Assembly: GCA_023079485.1 (NCBI GenBank)
Contig: CM041090.1
Span: 2,523,180 to 2,587,179, forward strand
Length of the DNA stretch: 64,000 bases
Source: Archilochus colubris
Lineage: Eukaryota; Chordata; Aves; Apodiformes; Trochilidae
Reading direction: 5' to 3'
In this document: positions 55,001 to 64,000 of the stretch, one piece after another
How positions within the stretch are numbered: the first letter of the stretch is position 1
Layout: each line of letters begins with the position of its first letter
Notes under the pieces: generated by a model
What the model was told of the DNA's origin: nothing
Seen by the model: the letters and a program-made list of their open reading frames with translations, nothing else
Database searches by the model: none
Position numbers and translations under genes: made by a program

Positions 55001-58000
55001 CTTCTGAAACCAAACTCATCTGTGAAACTGCCTGAAAAAATGCACTGGACTGTTAAGCTTGCCACTATCTGTGTTGTGTCTATCTTGGGACACAAAGTTG
55101 AGGGCACCAATGACTTAGGCATATGGAGCAAATCCAGCTAAACACCTTACCTCCACAGAATGAAATCCCTGCCATACTGATGGTGAGAAGCATTGGAATG
55201 GATATTTTCAAGTAAGCCCACTCTGCTGTGTTGTCTCCAGTCCACACTGCCCCTGGAAATACCCAGTTTCAGCATTACACAGGAAAGTTGGGCATAAACT
55301 TCAGTTTATGCTTGCAGTTAAGGAAAGAAGACAAGAATGGTCATGAACTGCTGTTCATGGCAACTTTTTTTATCTCTATACACACATGCTCCTGAAATAT
55401 GCAATAAAAGCAGGCAGTGTTTTGTCACTGGACACAGGCTGTTATTCTGCTATGTACTTTGTGAGCTGTTCATTATTTTTTTAATCACTTGTACTTTAAT
55501 GAGCTCACCATGTTAGTATTTCTGAGACAGTTTCTTCCTCTCTAGACACAACTGCTACACACCAAACTTAATAGAACAGAGCAGTGTGGAAAGCATCCAG
55601 CTAATCCTTACCATACTTCTGTGATCCAGCAAAGAAAGATCGTGTCAGGACAAATGGTCTTTCTTTTCCTGAAGAACGTCTGATGAGCCCTTCTGCAGTT
55701 GCCATTTGCTGAAAATCATGAATGCAAAAGTCACAAAGACAAACTCTATAATTAGGATACATGCTACGCTGCCTTTTTAGCCCTTCCAGGCAGGAAAATT
55801 AAGAAATCCATAGCCACAAATAGTAGCCATAACTAAAACAACATCAGAACATAGTTGAGCAAACAAACAAAAAAAATATCCTGTAATGCCAGCCAATGTA
55901 ATTTACATTGTTACGTCAGAAAGGCAAGGATGTTGTCACAGTTGCTTGTGACCAATCACAGAGTCTATTTCAAATATAACAACAGCCAGCACAGAGGATT
56001 ATTGCTGACTTGTGTCTTAGATACTCTGCCTGGTAGAATCCGTAGAGGTTGTGTACTTCCCGATGCTCCCAGTTGTTGTAGTGCACAGCATCTTTCTGCA
56101 TTGTTAGTTCTGCCCCTTTGAAGACTGAAGGCTCATTCATGTCATTCCACACAAAGAGGATGTTTGTGGATCCCTATGACACGGGGTTGCAATTAGGACA
56201 TGACAGAGGCATTGCTGTGACTTATCTCTAGTAGGTGTCAGGCCAGTCTGGGGTGTAAGTGGAAAAAGCAGCAGCAAAGCAAGACATGGGAATTATATTT
56301 CTGTGGCCACTTGGCAGCTGTCATTCATCTCATCTCATCTCATCTCATCTCATCTCATCTCATCTCATCTCATCTCATCTCATCTCATCTCATCTCATCT
56401 CATCTCATCTCATCTCATCTCATCCCATCCCATCCCATCCCATCTCATCATCTTGTGGTACTTCTGGTCAGGATGACAGCCTACCAGCCCCTTTAATTTT
56501 TGCAATTCTTACAAAACTCAGTAGGCATTTGCTATTCCTGCCATTTGGTGAGGGATAAGAGGCAGTGGAAAAAGAAGTTTAAATAGCCATGAGAAAAAAA
56601 TCAGAGAAGGCCAGAAAAGAAAAACTAGAGAGGAAAAGCAGTATGGGAAATGTCTGCTACAGAAGTGGTTTCAACAACCCCGCTGCAAAGCAGAATTTGG
56701 GGCAGGGTGGGGGAACTGGGGGTGCCCAGCAGTGTTCAGTCAGACACTTTCAGAACTAGGAAGGAGGTCTGGAAGGAAGGTCAGGGAGAAATGACCCTTG
56801 TGTGCTGCAATTGCAGCATCTGTGTTACAGTGTGGGTTGCTAAAATGCCTGTAGTGTGCTCATGGTATTGGTGCAACTAAGTGAGCAGGCTCACACTTGA
56901 CATATGGGCTCCAACTTTCTTTGTAGACAAGCCCATGGAGAAAATCCTTCTGTGGTATTTCAGTTTATCAAGATATTTTTCTCTAGATAATGACAACGTA
57001 GCTACAGAAGCCACCAACTTGCTTAGCCAATAGTTTATCTTTTCTCTTTTCCCCATTTTCAGGTTTTCTGGGATAACTAGATCAGAGCAAATACTCACTT
57101 TGTATGTTTTGAAGGCAAATTGATCTGCATACCATCTGCGCACTTCAGGGTTGGTGAAATCCAGGTAACAAGAGGAACCTGAGAATGTGGGGAATCCCAG
57201 TTATTTACCTGATTTTCAAAGCAGGCTTGCATTGTCTTTATGCCTAAATTCAGTGGCCTAATGCTAGGCAATGAGCAGTGATATTGTAGCTGCTATTGCT
57301 TCTGAGACAAAAGCTCAAAAGCAAATTCCAGGCTGACTTGGAACTCAGCACAACCCTTGCCATGTTCTGCAGGCCAAACCATGTAGATTCTGGAGCCTGA
57401 ATCTCAGCAATATTGGCCAACAACTGTTAGTAGTATGAAACGTGTTTAGACCTGAACACAAAGTCAGCATCCCTGGTATTTCAAGCTCAGTCAGGAAAGA
57501 GTCCCAGAGAAGATAATAACATCCTGCCATGCTACTAGAAGTAGTAATATGTCCCTGGGTTTTCCCATAATTCATTCCTTTGCTAGGACTGTGGGTTTTC
57601 TCTCTGCAATGAGATCTCCAAATGAAAAATAACATGGCAGATCACTACATTATGACTGAGTCAAAGTCTTTAGTATCAGAGTTTACTTAATTTCATCCAC
57701 TCTGCATAAGCAGTGCTTGCTTCAACAGAAAAAACCCATACTTCTGTTACCCAAGACAAGTTGGGAAGAGGGACAGCTGTTCCAATCAACAAATCCAACT
57801 TTTTAAGTTCTAGGCACTCAAAGTATCTGCAGATCCAGCAGATGTAACAGAAGAGTTTGTACAGCTGAGGCAACTAGAGCATGACTGTACCAAATGAAAC
57901 ACAAAGCATTTGAACTTAAAAGTATTTACAAACAATTCAAGGGATATAAGATTTTAACTCTACTTCCATGGGTCCCAATTAAACTCTTCTGCAAATGTTT

Positions 58001-61000
58001 TAAAATAAATCACTTGAAATGTAGAGACAGAGTGTTTTTTTACCTGGCCAACAGATGCCTTCAAAATCTTTTCCATTTCTGTCTTTCACAAAATACCCTT
58101 TGTCTCTTGCCTGTGAATACAGGGTATACATGGGATCAACCTTAATGTGGGGATCTACAATGACAACAAGCTGCCAGGACAAGAAAATGAAACACATCAT
58201 TAGCAACAACTCTACTGAATCAAACAGTAAGAGATCCCTTTTGATAAAAGGCAGATAATTATTTCCTTCAGTCAAAGCAGGTAGCTGTGTCACTAATGCC
58301 AGAAAGTAGTTATCAGTCCTACATATACTGTGCAAGACTTATGTATAATAGCTGAACTTACAAGGAGCACAAATTCATGCTTACCCTCTGAAATAAGGGC
58401 CAAAACCAATTGTTTCAATACAAGCAAATACCCCAACCCCTAAAAACTCTATGTCTAATTCACTGCTGGATTCAGTGAATGGGAAAATATCTGACCTCCA
58501 TGTGCACACCCCTCCTTAAAATAATTTGCCCTAATATATATCTTATTTATATCTTATTTAAATATATCTTAGTTTATATATTGTACAACAGCAACCCAAG
58601 TCTCTAATTTTTTAAAACATCCATGTATTGTATACTGCAGTTACTTTCTACTGACATTAACTGCCTTGCTGTAAAGCTAAGAAAATACTTTAGCTCCAAC
58701 TATGAGATTGTAAAACTTGAATGCTAATTCAACAGTCTGTCATTGACTTTTGGAAAGATCAAGCATTGAGCAGTTCTAGAACTTTTAAATATTTACTGTG
58801 TCTATTTTAATACCTCTGTAATTGTAAACTAAATATTTTAGCTGTAAAAGCAGAAAAAAAATTAACTAACAGACTGTACATCATACCAGAACTCCACCAG
58901 AAGAAAAAACATAGTTGATGATAAGTAATCATATCAATATAGAGGAGAAATCCAAGTTAGTGTAAGAAAAAAAAAAGTATGAAGTAAAAAGATGAAGTAA
59001 AGATAGCAACTAGCATTGAAAACTCCTGTCAATTAGAAACATTTTCTACTGTGCCCACCAAGGACAGCACTGGGCTGCTTCTGTAAGATGGAGCTTCACA
59101 TTGGTCAAACGTGGTGTGATAGTTAGGTTAAAGAACAAACTACAAAATAGCAGGAGGTGAATTAAACAAGATGGGTTGTGCAATGGAAGCATCACCAGAC
59201 TGTAACACAGTCTGATTTACTCTGCTGTGGTTGAACTGTTTCCAGCATCTGAAGTCCCCTGGTTAAAGCCAGCTTGGGTAGCTTCAGAAGTATTTTCTTT
59301 CATCCTACCATACTATTTACCTTGCGTTTTTTTTTCCTAAGATGTTCTTGCATCTTTCTGGGGTTCTGGAATTTCTTTTTGTCCCAAGTAAAATACCTCT
59401 TGCCATCCGTGTGCTCTATGTCAAGCCATATCACATCATAAGGAATGTCGTGTTCATCGAAGCCAGAATCCACTGCCTTGACATCCTGCTCATCCTCATA
59501 ATTCCACCGGCACTGGTGGTAGCCCAAAGAAAAAAGAGGAGGCAGGGCTTGAGTGCCTAGGAAGAGGATATGAATTAAAATAAAACTGTTACTGCCCCTC
59601 AGGGTTTTATCTAGAGATGGTAGAAAAATTAACATGATTAAATGGATCTGTCTGGAGCTAAGAAATGTTGGCCTAAGTTGAGCTTGGAGCATGTTCTTCA
59701 CACCAAAGTGACTGAACTCTTGAAATAACAAACATTACAATGAGCTCAACAGCCAGAGAGAGCAGAGGGCTGTAATGGTAATACACCAGTGAGAAGAAAC
59801 TTGCTGTTTCATAATGATGCTGAAATGTTTTTGTAACCAATAAAATTTCTTAATTTTTTTCTGATGTGAAATGTTCTAGATTATCTTAAGTATCATTAGT
59901 GCAAACAGTTAAATAGATTTTAATGAGTAGAATGCAATTTCTGTGACTGCTTGAACCTGAGTAGTGTAAACAGGCCCATAGGTGCTGCAGTACAAGGAAA
60001 ACTATAGAAGTGCCACTGTTAGGAATTTTTAAACTTAGAAAACATGTATGTATGTAACCATATGGCAAAAGGGAGCTGGGAAACTTTCATAGCGTGCACT
60101 TTGCTTGCTAAGATCATCTTTGCTATTAATCTTTTGTATTAAAATACTTTTCTATTCCTGTTCAGCTGAACCCCATTCTCCCCATAACATCTATGCAGCA
60201 AAAAAATTCTAAACTAAAATCTAAAATCTAACACACTAAAAAACTCCCAGGGGTGTTTCAGTGTTTTTAATTATCTTTAGTACAAAAAGAATTTTGCTTC
60301 CATAAAATGTCAGTCCTCTTGCCTCCATTTTTTAGTTTCTTCCTGAGCCTCTTGATTTCTTTCCTGTACCTACATGTAATCTCTGCTCCCTTCCTTAATG
60401 GACACACTAGTTACCTATCTTCTTTCAGTGTTTGCCAGGATACATTACTCCATGTCATCAGCCTTCTGTCATTATAAGTGTGTCTTGATTTTGACTGGCA
60501 GTCCTAACCCCCTGCATCTCTTCATCTAAGGCAGCCATTTCAGATGGCAGTGATTATGATGGCTTCTCAACTAGGGCCATGTTTGACCAGCTGCAAGGTG
60601 CTAAGGAAAACAAGAAAGGAGGTTTGTCTTCACAAAGCACTGACCTTTGCTCTCCAAATTGCAGTTTGGGAGCAAATGGCCTCCTGAACACAATGGTCTA
60701 GGTAAATATTAACCTGCTCTTGAGTACTGCACGTTCCTCAGAGAATCTCCCAGGTAAATGTGACTCCATACTGACTCCAATTCTGTGAATCAGTACCTGT
60801 CAGTTGTGCAAACTGCTTGAAGGTATCAAACGGAGTGGGTCCCATCAGCAGGAAAACATCAATGATCCCACTTTCTGACATCCAACGCACATCAGTCAGA
60901 GGCACTGCTCTCTGCTTAGCAGGCTCTGCAGCAGATTCAAGTGGCATGTGCTGTGAAGGAAAGCAAGGGAAAAATTAAAATCTCTATCAAATTGCAGTTC

Positions 61001-63979
61001 AATGATGGAGTGAAGATGGAAACTCAAAAAATTCACTAAATATACCTATGTTTTCTATTTATCCTTCAATATCCTTTACCCCGCATATTGCTTATACAAA
61101 ATTCAGAGTAACAGTTAATGAGGAGAAACGAGTAATGAGGGGCAAAGTAATTACAGCTTTTCTGTAATTAAAGACTACACAGTTTCTGCAGGATGCTTGA
61201 ATAATATCCATATATAACTGTATTACAAGTAACAAAGAACCACACAATTAAATGGCAGAATAAATCAAGATTTTTTCCCCGCTCTTGATTTTAACAGAAT
61301 TCATCTTTGTGTTTTAAGAACAAAGTGAGTTCCTTTCCTGAACATTTCATGTTTCTTAAAGGTCAATTCCATTCCATTCCATTCTGCTAAGCAGAAATGT
61401 GTAGCAATTCCAAGAATTTAAAAACTAAGAAAAATTCTTCAAATTCAAGAGACTCTCAGGGGTTTTGTCCACTCTTTTTTTGTGCCAGCTACATCCACAT
61501 ATGTAGATATTTTCTGCTCTAACATGTATTTTCTCTCTGCCATCTCTTGTAGACCTCTTGAGAGAAAAGTTCTACAACTTGACTCTTTCTTGAGTTCTGT
61601 CTTTGTTCTTTTCAGTGATTTAATCAACAATTTAGCACTGGAATGTTTTCTTTCATTACTAAATTCTGAAAAAAGTGTGCATCTCTCACCTCAGCTACTG
61701 CCTTTGTACTAATATCCACCAGCGTTTCTGAAGAATTCAGCCAGAAGATCCCTGAAGTTCTGTTAGGCTTGTGTGCTAAGAGAAGGGGCACAGACCCATA
61801 AATGCCAATTTTGTCATGTATCTTGTGGCCAAAGATATCCAAATTATAAAGCCGATAGGCATCCCCATCACTAGGACAAACAAAAAGATGTATTTATTAT
61901 ATGTAAGCGTTCTGCACTGGGCCAACTTGAACTCTCTTGCCATTCCATTAAACTCAGTGAATACTCTGTATTTTGCTCCTTTGTTTAGCATCCAAAGCTG
62001 AAATGTGGACAGCTTAAATTAACTTCTTCCTTGCTTTCGTCCCAGGTATCTGAATGAAACAACACTGCAGTCTGTGAGACCACTGCTGATTTGCTCTAAG
62101 TCCTAAAATAACAGTTTTGAATTCTCCTGTGGAGTTGCTAAGAGTTCATCTTAAACATGAACAATTCTGCAGTAATAGAAAAAACTGCATGGAAAATTGA
62201 AAGAGAACAGAAGGGGTCATTTGTGAAAGTGCAGAGTAGAAAGGGAAATGCAGAACAACTTACTGCATGTGGACAGGGACTATGATTGAGTTTGCTGTAT
62301 CATTAAACTAAAATTTATGCTATAAAATACACAAATCTCAAGTTGTTCTATGTATTAAATTATTAAGGTGATGTTACTGCTATCCTTTACAAAAATGATC
62401 CTGCTTTCACTAGCAATCTGCCTCCTTTACCTGGTGTTTTTGAGAAGAAGTGTTTCTGTGTGTTGTGGTATTCCATAAACATGGTCAAATCCATGTAAAG
62501 AGAAGTCCATGCCTACAGAACTAGGACCTGTGGGAATAACATTAAAAAGAAGACCACAGAGTTCCATTCTCAGGCTTAGCTGAAAGCAACACAGCAGAGC
62601 AACCTAACTGAAAAAAAGTATTAAAAAGCAGTTTTAGTAATAAGCTCTTCTATACTTGTTTTCAACTTCACTTTAATTACTACTTAAATACAATAGAGGT
62701 AATCTTTTAAACAGATTTTATTGCAGTTATTCTGATTTTGATCTGCTTAAGAAGGTAAAATGAGCCACTTCAACAGAAAAAAACCCCAAAAAACAACACC
62801 CATACAATAGTGGGTCACTTCTTTATTCTAGGAAAACTGCTTAAAATTATCTCCTGTTTCTATCCCATTACCTACAAGCCAAGCTTTGCAGCACAGTGGC
62901 ACAGTAGTGGATTTTAGAGTCAGTTGCCTGTTTTCTACTGCTCTTCTCTTCAGCCTCAGCCCAGGGAGCAGCATGCACAAGAGTCTCTGCCAGTGATATC
63001 ATCTTGTCACATTACTGAATCCAGAGCAACTTCTGGCTGGTGACCAGAGATCCTGTAGACTGACAAGCAGTGGCTCAGGATCAGAACCTGACCATATGGA
63101 CTTCATTCCTCCAGCAGAGAAACAGAAAAAAACCCCATGATGCTGGGCTAATGGATCAGATTCAGCAAGAACAACAAGGGCAACACCTTCCTGCCCCTCT
63201 GTGTCTTAGCTCTGAAATGAAGAAGTTCCTGTCACTAAAGGGAAGCTCTTCCGTACTTCTTCCTACTGCAGCTGCTGGGTAGTGCTGGTCTGCTGGTAAA
63301 AGTCTGCATGATACTGGTAATGGACAAAACTAAACAACTCAATTAGTGTAGAATACAACTGCACAGACAGTAGATGTCCATAAAATCTGGTAATTAATTT
63401 AAATTGTATTTGATCTACTGACCTACTTGTTTCTATAACCTTATTATCCCTTTAAATTGCTCTGCATTTCCTTTTGTAGCCCACCACTTACTAAGAGTTT
63501 CTTTGGCATAATTGTTAATGCTTAGATATCATGATTTCTGATATGTCATGAGAACAAACTAAAATCAGTGTTATGTGCTGACAGCAAAAAAGAAAAAGAG
63601 AAAAAAAAAGAAAGCATTATAAAGCAGTCAGCCAACACAGATAGGGTTATGCTGTGTCAGAAATGGCACCCAGTGAGCTGATTAAATGGGTCACAGTTAA
63701 TGTGTTCCCTCCTGAACAGAAATTTAATTAACATTTCCAGCACTTTTGTCAAATTTGTTACTCATCAGTGATGTCTGATAGGCAATGCAAAGAACGAGCA
63801 ACCAAGACATTGACAAACATTAAGCAGCTAAACAGAGAGAAAACAGAAATATGAATGACTGCAGATATATACAAAGCAGTAAAGCTGTCTTCAAAGCTAG
63901 ATGGAGACTTACCATGAGCTTTGATGTCTAAGAATTTGCCAAATTTCTCTTGCCAGAGACCTAGATCCTCTTGTTTCTC
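45908..63979 (-). CDS. GANC: GANC, neutral alpha-glucosidase C, last 18 coding exons (N terminus outside window)
   Basis: Family GH31 enzyme that removes terminal alpha-glucose units, active near neutral pH and linked to glycogen/oligosaccharide metabolism. Eighteen exons join without a phase break into 2187 nt: 728 residues and TGA. Visible motifs in order are [45 protein letters not shown], the active-site strand [24 protein letters not shown], the nucleophile motif WNDMNEPS (Asp at visible residue 325), the acid/base region WTGDNTAEW (Asp at 401), YQPFFRGH and REAIRERY. The 76-residue nucleophile-acid/base spacing matches mammalian GANC as I recall it. About 186 N-terminal residues should lie right of the window. 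GANC rather than the paralogue GANAB is supported by linkage to CAPN3. One intron has a GC donor. All family active-site residues are intact. Confidence 0.96.
46851..46954 (-). CDS. GANC: GANC visible exon 17
   Basis: 104 nt. Encodes [20 protein letters not shown] then [14 protein letters not shown]. Acceptor TTTTTCAG, donor GTAAAG. Confidence 0.92.
47872..48080 (-). mobile_element. CR1 LINE 3' fragment in GANC intron
   Basis: Reverse complement CR1: AGTCATAGAATATCTCAAG, GTTGGAAGGGACCCACAAGG and 'CTTCCCTGGGGAGCATC'. It lies between visible exons 16 and 17. Confidence 0.85.
48474..48586 (-). CDS. GANC: GANC visible exon 16
   Basis: 113 nt, phase 0 start. Encodes [20 protein letters not shown] then [12 protein letters not shown]. 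Acceptor TTTCACAG, donor GTAACA. Confidence 0.95.
49095..49208 (-). CDS. GANC: GANC visible exon 15
   Basis: 114 nt, 38 codons, phase 0. Encodes [20 protein letters not shown] then [11 protein letters not shown]. Acceptor TTTGCAG, donor GTACTT. Confidence 0.95.
49622..49696 (-). CDS. GANC: GANC visible exon 14
   Basis: 75 nt, 25 codons, phase 0. Encodes [20 protein letters not shown] then VTLEN. Acceptor TTCCTAG, donor GTATGT after AAT. Confidence 0.92.
49697..51976 (-). other. GANC introns flanking visible exon 13
   Basis: Two introns of about 1.1 kb on either side of the exon at 50829-50905. No mobile element is recognised. Several open frames overlap here but none carries a familiar domain. 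Confidence 0.55.
50829..50905 (-). CDS. GANC: GANC visible exon 13
   Basis: 77 nt. Encodes [20 protein letters not shown] then PGSEE. Acceptor TTCTCCAG, donor GTGAGG. Confidence 0.94.
51977..52041 (-). CDS. GANC: GANC visible exon 12
   Basis: 65 nt. Encodes [20 protein letters not shown] then L, with split codons at both ends. Acceptor TTCTACAG, donor GTAAGC. Confidence 0.93.
52042..53679 (-). other. GANC intron between visible exons 11 and 12, unique part
   Basis: 1.6 kb of sequence with no recognised element; the rest of this intron is the CR1 at 53680-54243. Confidence 0.6.
53680..54243 (+). mobile_element. CR1 LINE, internally deleted, abutting GANC exon 11 donor
   Basis: Begins in the CR1 endonuclease-RT linker ('CTGGCTGGTATTCAAGTACC', which matches the same segment of the copy at 9080). 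Near 53800 it jumps to the 3' region ('AATGCTTATAAATACTTAAA' and onward) and ends GGGATTCTGTGAC at 54243. About the central 2 kb of ORF2 is absent. Antisense to GANC, it ends at intron position +14 from the exon 11 donor. Confidence 0.88.
54257..54500 (-). CDS. GANC: GANC visible exon 11
   Basis: 244 nt. Encodes [32 protein letters not shown] and [20 protein letters not shown]. Acceptor ATATCTAG, donor GTAAGA. A CR1 ends 13 nt into the following intron. Confidence 0.95.
55151..55252 (-). CDS. GANC: GANC visible exon 10 (acid/base region)
   Basis: 102 nt. Encodes [20 protein letters not shown] then [13 protein letters not shown]; the Asp of GDN is the expected acid/base. Acceptor TTTCCAG, donor GTAAGG. 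Confidence 0.95.
55612..55708 (-). CDS. GANC: GANC visible exon 9
   Basis: 97 nt, phase 0 start. Encodes [20 protein letters not shown] then [12 protein letters not shown]. Acceptor TTTTCAG, donor GTAAGG. Confidence 0.95.
56030..56173 (-). CDS. GANC: GANC visible exon 8 (catalytic nucleophile), GC donor
   Basis: 144 nt, phase 0 at both ends. Encodes [20 protein letters not shown] through NLYGFYQ; the Asp of WNDMNE is the GH31 nucleophile. Acceptor CATAG. The only in-frame donor is GCAGAG after CAG, a GC-AG intron; the nearest GT (GTATCT, eight bases on) would shift frame. Confidence 0.92.
56326..56447. repeat. Pentanucleotide microsatellite (CATCT)n(CATCC)n
   Basis: Nineteen perfect CATCT units (56326-56420), four CATCC units (56421-56440), then CATCT. 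It lies in the GANC intron just upstream of the nucleophile exon (visible exon 8), about 150 bp from its acceptor. The unit change marks an internal point mutation that has itself been expanded. Confidence 0.97.
57099..57178 (-). CDS. GANC: GANC visible exon 7
   Basis: 80 nt. Encodes [20 protein letters not shown] then AFKTYK. Acceptor TTCTCAG, donor GTGAGT. Confidence 0.95.
58044..58170 (-). CDS. GANC: GANC visible exon 6
   Basis: 127 nt. Encodes [20 protein letters not shown] then [18 protein letters not shown]. Acceptor CTGGCAG, donor GTAAAA. Confidence 0.95.
58171..59320 (-). other. GANC intron between visible exons 5 and 6
   Basis: 1.15 kb, AT-rich, with a short imperfect TATATCTTATTTA duplication near 58535-58570. 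No mobile element or other gene is recognised. Confidence 0.6.
59321..59556 (-). CDS. GANC: GANC visible exon 5
   Basis: 236 nt. Encodes [40 protein letters not shown] and [11 protein letters not shown]. The WLDIEH Asp lines the GH31 substrate pocket. Acceptor TTCCTAG, donor GTAAAT. Confidence 0.95.
59557..60796 (-). other. GANC intron between visible exons 4 and 5
   Basis: 1.24 kb of unique AT-rich sequence; nothing recognised. Confidence 0.6.
60797..60950 (-). CDS. GANC: GANC visible exon 4
   Basis: 154 nt, phase 0 start. Encodes [20 protein letters not shown], then [19 protein letters not shown] and FKQFAQLT. Acceptor TTCACAG, donor GTACTG. Confidence 0.94.
61690..61870 (-). CDS. GANC: GANC visible exon 3
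   Basis: 181 nt. Encodes [36 protein letters not shown] and [14 protein letters not shown]. It corresponds to the N-terminal beta-sandwich and start of the barrel approach. Acceptor GTCCTAG, donor GTGAGA. Confidence 0.95.
62431..62527 (-). CDS. GANC: GANC visible exon 2
   Basis: 97 nt. Encodes [20 protein letters not shown] then [11 protein letters not shown]. Acceptor CCCACAG, donor GTAAAG. Confidence 0.94.
62528..63912 (-). other. GANC intron between visible exons 1 and 2
   Basis: 1.38 kb; no element or exon recognised. A short A-rich run at about 63586-63614 is low complexity. Confidence 0.6.
63913..63979 (-). CDS. GANC: GANC visible exon 1
   Basis: 67 nt. Encodes [20 protein letters not shown] then AH. 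Acceptor ATACACAG, donor GTAAGT. The exon upstream of it is beyond the window. Confidence 0.92.
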
Positions 63980-64000
63980 CTGTGTATACAGAAATAGCTA

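Noticed and set aside
55970..56152. Start codon at MWNDMNEPS as a short separate gene
   Set aside because: This Met is internal to GANC exon 8; the frame continues upstream and splices in phase to neighbouring GANC exons.
56326..56447. CRISPR-like array
   Set aside because: The units are contiguous 5-mers without spacers, in a vertebrate intron; it is a microsatellite.
56259..56558. Serine/histidine-rich repeat protein frame (SHLIS repeats)
   Set aside because: It is only the translation of the CATCT microsatellite.

Overview
This window is nuclear DNA from a bird. It holds three linked vertebrate genes whose exons are set among many CR1 LINE fragments (the dominant avian retrotransposon) and three short solo LTRs. 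I infer an avian genome from the CR1 density, the CR1 3' ends built on an ATTCTGTG-like octamer, and the closeness of the proteins to bird and mammal orthologues. I cannot name the species. The gene order and strands match the human 15q15 block GANC-CAPN3-ZNF106, as I recall it.

Region by region. 1-3347 (+): the last three coding exons of ZNF106, a WD40/C2H2 zinc-finger protein, ending in a stop at 3345-3347. 3348-11527: convergent intergenic DNA with a ZNF106 3' UTR and two large back-to-back CR1 copies. 11528-40375 (-): a complete CAPN3 (calpain-3/p94), for which I can place all 24 coding exons, including a 12-nt and a 15-nt microexon. They sum to 2433 nt, or 810 residues. Cys, His and Asn of the protease triad, the IS2 insert and the penta-EF-hand C terminus are all present. 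40376-45907: the space between CAPN3 and GANC, with a MEF2-like site upstream of CAPN3, one young CR1 and one solo LTR. 45908-63979 (-): the last 18 coding exons (2187 nt, 728 residues plus stop) of GANC, neutral alpha-glucosidase C (family GH31). Its N-terminal exons lie beyond the right edge.

The genes do not form a functional operon. CAPN3 is a muscle protease, GANC a glycogen/oligosaccharide-trimming glucosidase, and ZNF106 an RNA/zinc-finger protein; what they share is conserved linkage. I found no previously undescribed biological system. The items worth a second look are splice-site oddities (a GC donor in GANC, an overlapping GYNNGY donor at CAPN3 exon 6, a weak donor at the IS2 exon), CR1 copies inserted 13 to 53 nt from splice sites, a 208-bp solo-LTR family with 6-bp target duplications including one copy with a duplicated tail, a nested CR1/LTR/CR1 stack inside one CAPN3 intron, and two internally deleted CR1 copies. 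Exon boundaries were set by hand from splice signals, reading phase and remembered orthologue sequence. Transcript starts and ends are not determined.
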